Positions 25,091-33,010 of a DNA stretch of 64,000 bases are shown here, piece after piece. The stretch covers positions 1 through 64,000 of the forward strand of contig NZ_SLXE01000003.1 in the NCBI RefSeq assembly GCF_004341385.1, written 5' to 3'. The notes under the pieces are model-generated. The model did no database searches, was not told the DNA's origin, and saw only the letters and a list, made by a program, of their open reading frames with translations. Each line of letters starts with the position of its first letter. Position 1 is the first letter of the stretch. The position numbers and the translations under genes were made by a program. Source of the DNA: Uruburuella suis. Lineage in GTDB: Bacteria > Pseudomonadota > Gammaproteobacteria > Burkholderiales > Neisseriaceae.

Positions 25091-25957
25091 ATGACCGACA
25101 CCGCCCAAATCATCACCAGCTATGGCCGCCGCTATATTGTGCGCACCGCCGAAGGGCGCACGTTTGACGCCACCACCCGCAAAAAACGCGTTGATTTCGC
25201 CTGCGGCGATTATGTGCGCATTGCACCGATTAACGATGAGCAAGTGGTGATTGAAGATTATCTGCCGCGCCAAAGCCTGCTTTACCGGCAAGATGCCTGG
25301 AAAACCAAGCTGATTGCCGCCAATGTGACGCAATTGCTAATTGTGCTCGCCGCCGTGCCCTCGCCCAGCGAAATGCTGTTGCAGCGCGCTTTGCTGGCGG
25401 CAGAAGCGGCCGACATAGGCGCGGTTATCGTGCTCAACAAGGCCGATTTGCCCGAAACCGCTTCATGGCGCGAAAAGCTGGGCTTTTACGAAACCTTGGG
25501 CTATCCCGTGTGCGAAGTGAGCGCGCTGGAAAATGCCGAAGCGCTCAGGCCAGTGCTGCAAGGGCACACCAATATTTTTCTCGGCCAAAGCGGCATGGGC
25601 AAATCCACCCTCACCAATGCCCTTTTGGGTAATCAGGCTGCGCGCGTGGGCGACATTTCCACTGCGCTCGATTCCGGCCGCCACACCACCACCCACGCGC
25701 AATTGTATGACTTAAATGCCGACACCCGCCTGATCGATTCGCCCGGCTTGCAGGAATTCGGCCTTTATCACCTCGATGCCGCCGGCTTGCTGGCTTATTT
25801 CCCCGACCTACGCCATTTGGCGGGGCTTTGCCGCTTTCACAATTGCAGCCACCGCGCCGAGCCCGGTTGCGCCGTAAAAGCGGCCGCCGAAGCGGGCAGC
25901 GTGCGTGCGGAGCGGCTGGCTTTTTTGCAGCGCATCACCGATGAATTGATGCGCTGA
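25091..25957 (+). CDS. rsgA: Small ribosomal subunit biogenesis GTPase RsgA
   Basis: RsgA binds the maturing 30S subunit and uses GTP to release assembly factors. The 288-residue protein has an OB-fold start, then a circularly permuted GTPase: G4 LNKADLP precedes G1 GQSGMGKSTLTNALL, followed by the switch region and G3 DSPGLQEFGL. The C-terminal zinc-binding part shows CRFHNCSHRAEPGC. It lies 60 bases after the M48 gene with a DUS between. Length is slightly short of E. coli RsgA, as in other Neisseria. Confidence 0.95.
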   Translation: MTDTAQIITSYGRRYIVRTAEGRTFDATTRKKRVDFACGDYVRIAPINDEQVVIEDYLPRQSLLYRQDAWKTKLIAANVTQLLIVLAAVPSPSEMLLQRALLAAEAADIGAVIVLNKADLPETASWREKLGFYETLGYPVCEVSALENAEALRPVLQGHTNIFLGQSGMGKSTLTNALLGNQAARVGDISTALDSGRHTTTHAQLYDLNADTRLIDSPGLQEFGLYHLDAAGLLAYFPDLRHLAGLCRFHNCSHRAEPGCAVKAAAEAGSVRAERLAFLQRITDELMR

Positions 25958-25976
25958 ATTTTCAGAGCCTCCTTTA

Positions 25977-26540
25977 TCAGCGCAACACCTGCCCGCTTGC
26001 CCAATCGATAATCCGGCTCGGCGCTTTGCGCGCGCCGGTGCGCCCGCCGATCACAAGCACTGCGCGGCCGAATTGGCGGCGCACTTCGCGTTCGCTGCGG
26101 CAGGCGCGTTTGCCTGAGCGGTTGCACGAGGTGGACACCAGCGCCGAACCGATGCGGCGACACAACGCGCGCGCGCCCTCATGAGCGGGAATGCGCACTG
26201 CCAGCTTGCTGCGCCCGCGCCCGCGCAGCGCCGCCGGCACGCGGGCGCGCGCATCGAGCAGGTAAGTTTTGGCGGCCGGCCAGTTGCCCAGCAGCCGCGT
26301 GCGCTCATCATCCGGCAGCGGCCGCAGCAATGGCGCGAGCTGCGGCCAATCGGCGGCGATGCTGATCAGCCCTTTGCCCTGCGGCCTTTTTTTGAGCCAG
26401 ATTACTTTTTGCAAGGCACGCGGATGCGTGGGCAAACAGCCTAAGCCGTAGCTCGATTCGGTGGGATATGCCACAATGCCGCCGCGACGCAGATGGGCGC
26501 GCAGCCGGTAAAGCGCAAAATGAGCAGGAGGGCGGTTCAT
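25977..26540 (-). CDS. tsaC: Threonylcarbamoyl-AMP synthase (TsaC/YrdC family)
   Basis: TsaC makes threonylcarbamoyl-AMP from threonine, bicarbonate and ATP for the t6A37 modification of tRNAs. The 187-residue protein has the SUA5/YrdC fold with IVAYPTESSYGLGCLP near residue 22, the KKRPQGKGLI motif near 50 and the SALVSTSCNRSG motif near 130. There is no C-terminal Sua5 domain, so the short TsaC form is assigned. It is convergent with rsgA (19 bases apart) and upstream of tRNA-Gly on the same strand order. Confidence 0.9.
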   Translation of the reverse strand: MNRPPAHFALYRLRAHLRRGGIVAYPTESSYGLGCLPTHPRALQKVIWLKKRPQGKGLISIAADWPQLAPLLRPLPDDERTRLLGNWPAAKTYLLDARARVPAALRGRGRSKLAVRIPAHEGARALCRRIGSALVSTSCNRSGKRACRSEREVRRQFGRAVLVIGGRTGARKAPSRIIDWASGQVLR

Positions 26541-26596
26541 AAATGGGGAGGGTAATCGGAAGATAATACAGAAAACAAGATAAATCTGAATGGATT

Positions 26597-26670
26597 TGGA
26601 GCGGGTGGCGGGATTCGAACCCGTCCGAACTGCTTGGGAAGCAGTTATGCTACCACTACATCACACCCGC
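26597..26670 (-). tRNA. tRNA-Gly (anticodon CCC)
   Basis: The minus strand folds as a cloverleaf: acceptor GCGGGTG pairs with CACCCGC, the D-arm contains TGGTAGCA, the anticodon stem-loop ACTGC-TTCCCAA-GCAGT places CCC at positions 34-36, and the T-arm has GGGTTCGAATCCC. The discriminator base is T and the terminal CCA is encoded (26599-26597). This isoacceptor reads GGG codons. Confidence 0.95.
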
Positions 26671-26699
26671 AAAGGCCGTCTGAAGCACAACGTGGGCGG

Positions 26700-26728
26700 A
26701 TTATACGCGTTTCCGGGCCATTCTACCA
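26700..26728 (-). promoter_or_regulatory. Promoter of tRNA-Gly
   Basis: On the minus strand a perfect TATAAT (26705-26700) lies 17 bases after TGGTAG (26728-26723), predicting a start about 23 bases before the mature tRNA. Confidence 0.5.
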
Positions 26729-26795
26729 GCTTGGCTTTTGCAGCCAAAATGATGCTGCCTGCCCAGATGCTGCTGCATTTCAAATGAAGATTAAA

Positions 26796-26838
26796 AAGAG
26801 AGAGGCCGTCTGAAAAACTTTCAGACGGCCTCTCTCTT
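26796..26838. terminator. DUS-pair terminator after the Nramp-like gene
   Basis: A 20-bp stem, AAGAGAGAGGCCGTCTGAAA and its complement, around a three-base loop, 11 bases beyond the stop codon on the minus strand. Confidence 0.75.
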
Positions 26839-26849
26839 ATCATCATCTA

Positions 26850-28115
26850 TCAAGCCCACACGCCGCCCAAATCCAGCACAAACACCAGCGCAAAGCCGAT
26901 TAAATAAATCAAGCCGGCAATGGCCAGCGCATTCATCGCCGGTGAAACGGCATGGCGGTGGCTGCTGCGCACGAGCGAATAATTGAGCCAGGCAAACACC
27001 GGCGCGGTGAGGAAAGCCGAAATCATGGCAAAGCGCAGCATTTCGCCCAAGGCGCTGTTAAACCACAAAATCACCGCCAAGCCGGAAAACACCGACCAGC
27101 AAGTCCAAATGCCCACGGCGCGGTTGCTGCGCTGTTTTTGGCGCATCAAAAGGCGCAGCGCTTCGGCATTGATGCGGCCATAGCCGTCGGCCACGGTGAG
27201 GGTGGTGCCGAACATGCAGGCAAAAGCGATAAAGGCCACCAACAAGCGCGACCAATCGCCGATGGTGGCGGCATACATGCCGATGAGCTGGCCGATGTAT
27301 TGGCCGCCGGCCATTTTCACCGCTTCGCCGTTGCCGTATTGCACCAGCGCCCCCAGCGCCAGAAACACCAGCGCCAGCAGCGCCGACATCACATAGCCTG
27401 TGTTGAAGTCAAACATGGCATCGTTATAATTGCTCGGCGCGATTTTCTGCTTCACCGTAACCCACATCGAATTGATGGCGGTGATTTCCATCGGCGCGGG
27501 CATCCAGCCCATCAGCGCGATGATAAAGCCCAGCGAAGCCATATTCCACGGCGAGGACTCGATAAAATCGGGCAGCATCTGCTGGCCGCGTGTGGCGGCA
27601 ATCACCGCTGCGGCCACGGTGGCCACGGTGAGGCTGATCATAATCAGCTTGGTGACGCGGTCAAGCGCGCGGTAATGCCCCAGCAGCAATAAAGCCAGCG
27701 TGGCCGCCATCACGCCTATTGATAATGCATTCACCGACAAAGGCAGCGCGGGCAGCGCCGTTTTCACAATCACCGCGCTGATGAGCGCCAGCGCGCCGGT
27801 GCTGATGGTGGCCGAGGGCACGGTGAGCAAGAAAAACACCCACACATAAGCGCGGCTTTTGCCGGCATAGCCCTCAATCAGGCTTTTGCCGGTGTCGAGC
27901 GTGTAGTGGGTGCTGAAGCGGAAAAACGGATATTTCAACACATTCACCAGCAAAATAATCACCGCCAGCTGCCAGCCGTAAAGTGCACCGGCCTGGGTGG
28001 AAGCAATCAGGTGCGAGCCGCCCACGGCGGCCGAGGCGAGCAACACACCGGGCCCCAGCGCGCGCAAGCGGCTGCGCCAGGTAGACGACTCTGTCGATAG
28101 CACATTGTTTTGCAT
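26850..28115 (-). CDS. Nramp-like divalent metal transporter lacking the DPGN motif
   Basis: A 421-residue inner-membrane protein with about eleven helices and Nramp-type features: LGPGVLLASAAVGG at the first helix, TQAGALYGWQL after it, and helix 6 IIALMGWMPAPMEI. Canonical Nramp/MntH proteins have Asp-Pro-Gly-Asn in helix 1 for metal binding; here the equivalent is Ala-Val-Gly-Gly followed by Ser-His, and the helix 6 Ala-Met-Pro-His is Trp-Met-Pro-Ala. Its ion may therefore differ from manganese or iron. The start at 28115 has AAGGA five bases upstream; an in-frame ATG at 28145 is less likely. It is divergent from the racemase gene. Confidence 0.8.
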   Translation of the reverse strand: MQNNVLSTESSTWRSRLRALGPGVLLASAAVGGSHLIASTQAGALYGWQLAVIILLVNVLKYPFFRFSTHYTLDTGKSLIEGYAGKSRAYVWVFFLLTVPSATISTGALALISAVIVKTALPALPLSVNALSIGVMAATLALLLLGHYRALDRVTKLIMISLTVATVAAAVIAATRGQQMLPDFIESSPWNMASLGFIIALMGWMPAPMEITAINSMWVTVKQKIAPSNYNDAMFDFNTGYVMSALLALVFLALGALVQYGNGEAVKMAGGQYIGQLIGMYAATIGDWSRLLVAFIAFACMFGTTLTVADGYGRINAEALRLLMRQKQRSNRAVGIWTCWSVFSGLAVILWFNSALGEMLRFAMISAFLTAPVFAWLNYSLVRSSHRHAVSPAMNALAIAGLIYLIGFALVFVLDLGGVWA

Positions 28116-28410
28116 GGTTTTCCTTATAAGCGATAGAGCCGCCAAACGGCGGCGGCTGCGTAAAAAGGTGCTATCTTAGCCTGAACAGGCATTTGCAGCC
28201 ATTTCTTAAAAGAGCGGAATATGTTGGTTTATTTTGCATTTTGAGCATGATTGCTCTGCTCTTATCAATAATAAAAATAAAATTTCAAAATAAATGCTTT
28301 TGTGCCGCATTATGTTATTTTTGTAGGCCGTTGTAACCGGCATTTTCTGCCGCCGGATTGCTTTTTTGCCGGCCGCACCCGTTTAATCGGGCGAATCATT
28401 AGGGTATGCT
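28116..28410. other. Divergent intergenic region, AT-rich
   Basis: Between the Nramp-like and racemase genes there is an AT-rich stretch (about 28190-28320), notably AATAATAAAAATAAAATTTC near 28268. Both promoters must lie here. I see no DUS, MITE or clear operator; a metal-responsive site cannot be assigned by eye. Confidence 0.4.
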
Positions 28411-29673
28411 ATGGTTTTGTCATTTATCAGAAAGCCCGCCATGCCCCGCCAACATTCCCTGCTCGCCTTATGCCTTGCCGCGCTGTTTGCCGCGGCGCCC
28501 ACCGTGGCCGCGCCAATTTTGGGCACACCCGCCGATGCCGCCGTGAGCCGCGCCAACAGCAATGCGTGGATGGAAATCGACACGCAGGCGTTTGAACACA
28601 ATATCCGCACCCTGCAAAACGAGTTGGGCGGGAAATCGCAAATCTGCGCCATCATGAAAGCCGATGCTTATGGCAACAGCATTGATTTGCTGATGCCTGT
28701 GGTGATGCAAACCGGCATTCCCTGCATCGGCATTGCCAGCAACGAAGAAGCGCGCATCATCCGCAAACACGGCTATGCCGGCAAAGTGGTGCGTGTGCGC
28801 AGCGCCACCGATGCCGAAATCCGCGACGGCCTGCAATACGATATGGAAGAATTAATCGGCAACCTCGAGCAGGCGCGGCGGGTGGATGAAATTGCCCGCG
28901 CCGCCGGCAAAACCGTGCGCATTCATTTGGCGCTCAATTCCGGCGGCATGGATAGAAACGGCCTCGATATGGGCAGCCGTGCCAACCGCCGCGCCGCTGT
29001 GGCCATCACCCGCCTGCCGCACCTGCAAACCGTGGCCATCATGACCCATTTTGCCGTGGAAGATGCCGATGATGTGCGCCAAGGCTTGGCCGCATTCAAT
29101 CAGGAAAGCGCTTGGTTGATTAAAGCCGCCCGCCTCGACCGCAGCAAAATCACCCTGCACACCGCCAATTCGTTTGCCACCTTGGCCGTGCCCGAATCCC
29201 GCCTCGATATGGTGCGCCCCGGCGGTCTGCTTTATGGCGATTCCATTCCCGAGCGCACCGAATACCGCAAAACCTTCGCCTTCAAATCACGCGTGGCCAG
29301 CATCAACACCTATCCCAAAGGCAGCACCGTGGGCTACGACCGCACCTACACCCTCAGCCGCCCTTCGCGCCTGGCCAATCTGCCGGTGGGCTATTCCGAC
29401 GGCTACCGGCGCGTGTTTACCAATAAAGGCCATGTGCTGATACGCGGCCACAAAGTGCCGGTGCTGGGCAAAACCTCAATGAACACCACCATGGTGGATG
29501 TTACCGATTTTCCCGATATTCAGGCCGGTGACGAAGCGGTGCTGTTTGGCCGTCAAGGCAACACGGAAATCAGCCAGAGCGAAATCGAAGACATCAACGG
29601 CGCATTGCTGGCCGATTTATACACCGTGTGGGGCAATTCCAACCCCAAGCTGGCCAAGCCGCCGATGCCGTAA
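28411..29673 (+). CDS. Periplasmic broad-specificity amino acid racemase (alanine racemase family)
   Basis: A PLP-dependent fold-III racemase of 420 residues with an N-terminal signal sequence (hydrophobic LLALCLAALFAAAPTVAA), so it should act in the periplasm, unlike cytoplasmic Alr. The PLP lysine is in IMKADAYGNS, with NSGGMDRNGLD, RPGGLLYGD and the catalytic-Tyr region VGYDRTY followed by GKTSMNTTMVDVT. Export and the GMDRNG/NSNPK features fit the BsrV type of broad-spectrum racemases that produce non-canonical D-amino acids released to the cell wall. The start at 28411 has AGGG six bases upstream; ATG 28441 is an alternative that keeps the signal peptide. Confidence 0.85.
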   Translation: MVLSFIRKPAMPRQHSLLALCLAALFAAAPTVAAPILGTPADAAVSRANSNAWMEIDTQAFEHNIRTLQNELGGKSQICAIMKADAYGNSIDLLMPVVMQTGIPCIGIASNEEARIIRKHGYAGKVVRVRSATDAEIRDGLQYDMEELIGNLEQARRVDEIARAAGKTVRIHLALNSGGMDRNGLDMGSRANRRAAVAITRLPHLQTVAIMTHFAVEDADDVRQGLAAFNQESAWLIKAARLDRSKITLHTANSFATLAVPESRLDMVRPGGLLYGDSIPERTEYRKTFAFKSRVASINTYPKGSTVGYDRTYTLSRPSRLANLPVGYSDGYRRVFTNKGHVLIRGHKVPVLGKTSMNTTMVDVTDFPDIQAGDEAVLFGRQGNTEISQSEIEDINGALLADLYTVWGNSNPKLAKPPMP

Positions 29674-29719
29674 AGCGGGCGCAGCCGCAGAGCCGCGAAT
29701 GCGTTTTTCATTCAACAAA

Positions 29720-29753
29720 AGGCCGTCTGAAACCTTGATGTTTCAGACGGCCT
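29720..29753. terminator. DUS-pair terminator after the racemase gene
   Basis: AGGCCGTCTGAAA and complement with an eight-base loop, 47 bases downstream of the stop codon. Confidence 0.6.
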
Positions 29754-29790
29754 GTTTGGTTTTGCACCACAAAAAGCGCAGCGTTTGCAC

Positions 29791-29935
29791 CTGCGGAATG
29801 TAAGAAAAAGGATACAAAACCCCGTACAATAACGGAGTGGATTGGGTTGGAAACCTAAGGTTTCAGACGGCCTGTGAGCTTGCCGGCTTGTTAACCCAAC
29901 AAGCCCTTTGTGCCACTTTTTTATGCATTCCACTA
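29791..29935. repeat. Family C MITE, degenerate left end
   Basis: The right end GCATTCCACTA with flanking TA (29936-29937) is intact, while the left end reads CTGCGGAATG instead of TAGTGGAATG. The interior has GGATTGGGTT, a DUS and the AACCCAACAAGCC arm, in the same order as at 7019-7164. It reaches to within 17 bases of the ThiQ-like stop. Confidence 0.6.
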
Positions 29936-29952
29936 TATGCTGCGGGCGGGTG

Positions 29953-30915
29953 CTAAACCATCTTATTTTCGGCAAAACGCACCACCGCCGCTTCATCCAC
30001 CCGCAGCGGCCATTCGCTGCCTTCGTGCAAATCCAGCCCTTTGGCCGTTTCCCAGCCCAAATGCAGCACCAAAGCGCCGTGGTGCGGGTGTTGCAGCAGC
30101 AGGCGGCAATGTTCGGGCAGGGCGAGCAGCTGCAAAATACGGCATTTTTCGCCTTGCGGGTGGCCAAACTGCAAAGCCTGCTGCGGAATATAGCGCGCGG
30201 CTGACACATTGTCTGCGCCCATCAGCCGCGCCACCCAAGCATTGGCGGGGCGCTGAAGAATATCGCTGCCGCTGCCATATTGCACAATGCGCCCGCCCTG
30301 CATCAGCGCGAGGTGGTCGGCCAGCGCCAACGCTTCTTCCGGGTCGTGCGTGACCAGCACAGCGGGGATGTGTTGGCGGCGGATTTGCGCCAGCGTCTGC
30401 TCGCGCAATTGGCGGCGCAAGCCGGTGTCGAGGCTGGAGAAAGGCTCGTCGAGCAAAAGCAGTTGCGGCTGCACCGCCAAAGCGCGCGCCAGCGCCACGC
30501 GCTGCTGCTCGCCGCCGGAGAGCGCATCGATGCGGCGGCCAAGTTCGGCGGCCAGCCCCACTTCGGCCAAGGCCGCTTCGGCGCGGCGGCGCGCTTCTTG
30601 TTTGCCCACGCCCTGCATTTTCAGGCCGAAAGCCACGTTTTGCCACACATTCAGATGCGGCAACAAAGCATAATCTTGAAACATCAGCGCCACGCGCCGC
30701 CGCTCAGGCGGCATGCGGCTGCGGTTTTCGCCGCCTATCCACACTTCGCCGCTATCGGCGGCCACGAGCCCGGCGGCGATGTTGAGCAAAGTAGATTTGC
30801 CGCAGCCCGAAGGCCCCAACACCGCCAAAAGCTTGCCGTCGGCCACGCTGAGGCTGATGTTGTCGGCCACGGTTTTGCCGGAAAACGCTTTGCAGATGTG
30901 TTTGAGCGCGAGCAT
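29953..30915 (-). CDS. thiQ: ThiQ-like ABC transporter ATP-binding protein with C-terminal extension
   Basis: ATPase for the ThiP-like permease encoded 108 bases upstream. In 320 residues it shows Walker A GPSGCGKST, Q-loop LMFQDYALLPHL, signature ALSGGEQQRVALARAL, Walker B LLLLDEPFSSLD and H-loop VLVTHDPEEAL. E. coli ThiQ is about 230 residues; the extra ~90 residues resemble the regulatory C-terminal domains of FbpC/PotA-type ATPases. The start at 30915 (MLALKHI, AGGAA nearby) is chosen over the upstream frame opening inside a DUS. Thiamine is inferred from the permease; iron is an alternative. Confidence 0.75.
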   Translation of the reverse strand: MLALKHICKAFSGKTVADNISLSVADGKLLAVLGPSGCGKSTLLNIAAGLVAADSGEVWIGGENRSRMPPERRRVALMFQDYALLPHLNVWQNVAFGLKMQGVGKQEARRRAEAALAEVGLAAELGRRIDALSGGEQQRVALARALAVQPQLLLLDEPFSSLDTGLRRQLREQTLAQIRRQHIPAVLVTHDPEEALALADHLALMQGGRIVQYGSGSDILQRPANAWVARLMGADNVSAARYIPQQALQFGHPQGEKCRILQLLALPEHCRLLLQHPHHGALVLHLGWETAKGLDLHEGSEWPLRVDEAAVVRFAENKMV

Positions 30916-31023
30916 AAAGATTCCTGTTGTGTGTTCAGACGGCCTGTTGCAATCAAGAGCCTGTTGCAATCAAGAAAGGCCGTCTGAAAGCATTATCTTG
31001 TGATACCGATTCAAAAAACCGTT

Positions 31024-32562
31024 TCAGACGGCCTCGTTTTTCTTTTCCGCCGCATCCAGCAACACAAACACCAGCAAGGCGAGCAGCATCAGAAACAAAG
31101 TAATCACCATGGCGCGGTCGTGGTTGTCGGCGCCGGCGGTGCCCAAATAGCGGTAAATCAACGTGGTGAGCGTTTGCCATTCGGGGCGCGACAAAAAAAG
31201 CGTGGCGGCAAATTCGCCGATGCAGGTGGCGGCCGCCAGCGTGAGGCCGCGCCGCAGCGCGGGCAGCAGCAAGGGCGCGGTTACTTGGCAGGCCGTCTGA
31301 AACGGTGAAGCGCCCATGCTGCGCGCGGCAGCCTGATAATTGGCCGGCAGCGCATCCCAGGCGGCGAGCACATCTTTGGTGATAAACGGATAAGCCAGAA
31401 GCGCATAAGTGGCGATTAAAAGCGGCAGCGAAGCCGTCCATTGCGGGTAGAGCAGCAACACGCCGAAAGCCACGCACACGGGCGACACCATAAAGGGCAG
31501 AAACGTGATGCCGCGCACCCAAGCGGCGCGGCGCGCCAACGCGGCATGGCTCACGCCCAACACCACCGCCAGCAGCATGGCCAAAAAAGTGAAGCGCAAG
31601 GTGTTGCCCGCGGCCTGCAAAGTGTCGGCTTCAAGCAGCACCCGCCACGAGCCGCCGGCCAGCGCCGCCTGCCACGCCACCGCCAAAAGCGGCAACACGC
31701 AGCAAAGCAAAAGCAGCAGCAAGGCCGCAGCCAGCAGCAGTTTTTGCCCGAATCCTTGCGCCGGCGCGGGCAGAGGCGGGCGCAAGCTTTTGCGCTCGGC
31801 GCTGCGGCGGCTGATAAGCGCATAAAGGCCGCCGGCGAGCGCGGTGATGCCCAACACCAGCCACACCAACACCGAAGCGCGCGCCATATCCAATTCATAA
31901 GCGATTAATTGGTAGATTTCCACTTCCACCGTGGCATAGCGGCTGCCGCCGAGCAAGAGTGCCAGCCCGAAGCCGGAGAAGCAGTAAAGAAACACCAAAC
32001 ACGCGCCGCCGGCCAGCCACGGCCGCAATACCGGCCATTCCACATGAAAAAAGCGCTGCCACGCGCCCGCGCCCAGCGTTTGCGCCGCTTGCAGGCGGCC
32101 GGCCGGCACCTGCAAAAAGCCCTGATAAGCCGCGCGCACCAACACCGGCAGATTGAAAAACACATTGCCGTAAAGCAGCAGATAAGGCGTGTCCTGCCAG
32201 CCCGGCCAGAGCGCGCCGCGCGGCCCGAACAGCGCCAGCACGCCCATGCCCGCCACCAGCGTGGGCATCACAAAAGGCAGCATCAAAAGCCGCAACACCA
32301 AGCGGCGGCCGCGAAAATCCAAACGCGCCAGCGCCCACGCCACCGGCACGCCTGAGAGCAGCACCAGCACACAAGTGATAAGCGCCTGCAACAGCGTCCA
32401 CAACAGCCGCCACTGCATATAATCATCGGCAAGCAACGCCCACGCCGAGGGCGCATCATCGTAACGCGCCAGCGCAAACAAGGGCGCCACCACCATCACG
32501 GCAAGAAAGCCGAGCGGCAGCAGCGAGAGCAGCAAAGTGGCGGGCAGGCGGGGCAGGGTCAT
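31024..32562 (-). CDS. thiP: ThiP-like ABC transporter permease (fused two-domain)
   Basis: A 512-residue inner-membrane permease with two BPD-type domains in one chain, twelve predicted helices. By recall it matches E. coli ThiP in the first domain around NVFFNLPVLVRAAYQ, FFHVEWPVLRPWL and the LLLGGSRYATVEVEIYQ segment. The second domain has the EAA-type loop SMGASPFQTACQVTAP. It would carry thiamine delivered by a ThiB-like protein (14763-15767, distant). Two DUS copies affect it: one encodes FQTA internally, and one supplies the TGA stop (C-terminus NEAV). Confidence 0.82.
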   Translation of the reverse strand: MTLPRLPATLLLSLLPLGFLAVMVVAPLFALARYDDAPSAWALLADDYMQWRLLWTLLQALITCVLVLLSGVPVAWALARLDFRGRRLVLRLLMLPFVMPTLVAGMGVLALFGPRGALWPGWQDTPYLLLYGNVFFNLPVLVRAAYQGFLQVPAGRLQAAQTLGAGAWQRFFHVEWPVLRPWLAGGACLVFLYCFSGFGLALLLGGSRYATVEVEIYQLIAYELDMARASVLVWLVLGITALAGGLYALISRRSAERKSLRPPLPAPAQGFGQKLLLAAALLLLLLCCVLPLLAVAWQAALAGGSWRVLLEADTLQAAGNTLRFTFLAMLLAVVLGVSHAALARRAAWVRGITFLPFMVSPVCVAFGVLLLYPQWTASLPLLIATYALLAYPFITKDVLAAWDALPANYQAAARSMGASPFQTACQVTAPLLLPALRRGLTLAAATCIGEFAATLFLSRPEWQTLTTLIYRYLGTAGADNHDRAMVITLFLMLLALLVFVLLDAAEKKNEAV

Positions 32563-32691
32563 GGCGCAAATCGGCTCAATGGGGGTGGGTTGATTGTAAC
32601 GGAAAAATGCCGCTTTTTTTCAGACGGCCTGAAACCATGCATCATAAAACATTATCAAGCAACCCGGCTGCATGGGCGCGCTATCTTGTTA

Positions 32692-32909
32692 ATACTAATC
32701 CAAAAAATAACCTATTGATTCGGCAATTAAATGTTGAACATTTTCAGATGCCGGCAAACAAGCCTTTGGCTTGTTGCCCTCTCCCACGGGAGAGGGAACA
32801 GGTTTCTGCTGCGGGTAAGAGGATGTGAATATTCAATAATTAATTGCGTATCTATAGGTGTACTGTCGCAGGCTCGCCGCCTTGTTAGCTTACTTTTTTG
32901 AATGGGTAT
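32692..32909. repeat. Family P repeat, long form with a different interior
   Basis: Ends are ATACTAATCCAAAAAATAACC and AGCTTACTTTTTTGAATGGGTAT, as in the other family P copies. The interior differs: a CCTCTCCCACGGGAGAGG hairpin at about 32780-32798 and an AT-rich part before the common TGTACTGTCGCAGGCTCGCC. A second partial end, TTTTTTTGAATGGTTAT, follows at about 32913. The remaining gap 32563-32691 holds one DUS and no gene. Confidence 0.6.
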
Positions 32910-32932
32910 AACTTGTTTTTTTGAATGGTTAT

Positions 32933-32980
32933 AAAAGCCCGAAGGCCGTCTGAACGCTTTCAGACGGCCTTCGGGCTTTT
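32933..32980. terminator. Terminator of the DASS symporter gene (DUS pair)
   Basis: A 22-bp perfect stem, starting AAAAGCCCGAAGGCCGTCTG, with a four-base loop, about 30 bases beyond the stop codon; the longest DUS hairpin in the window. Confidence 0.8.
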
Positions 32981-33010
32981 ATCGAATATTAATATGATGC
33001 GGCGCCCGGC

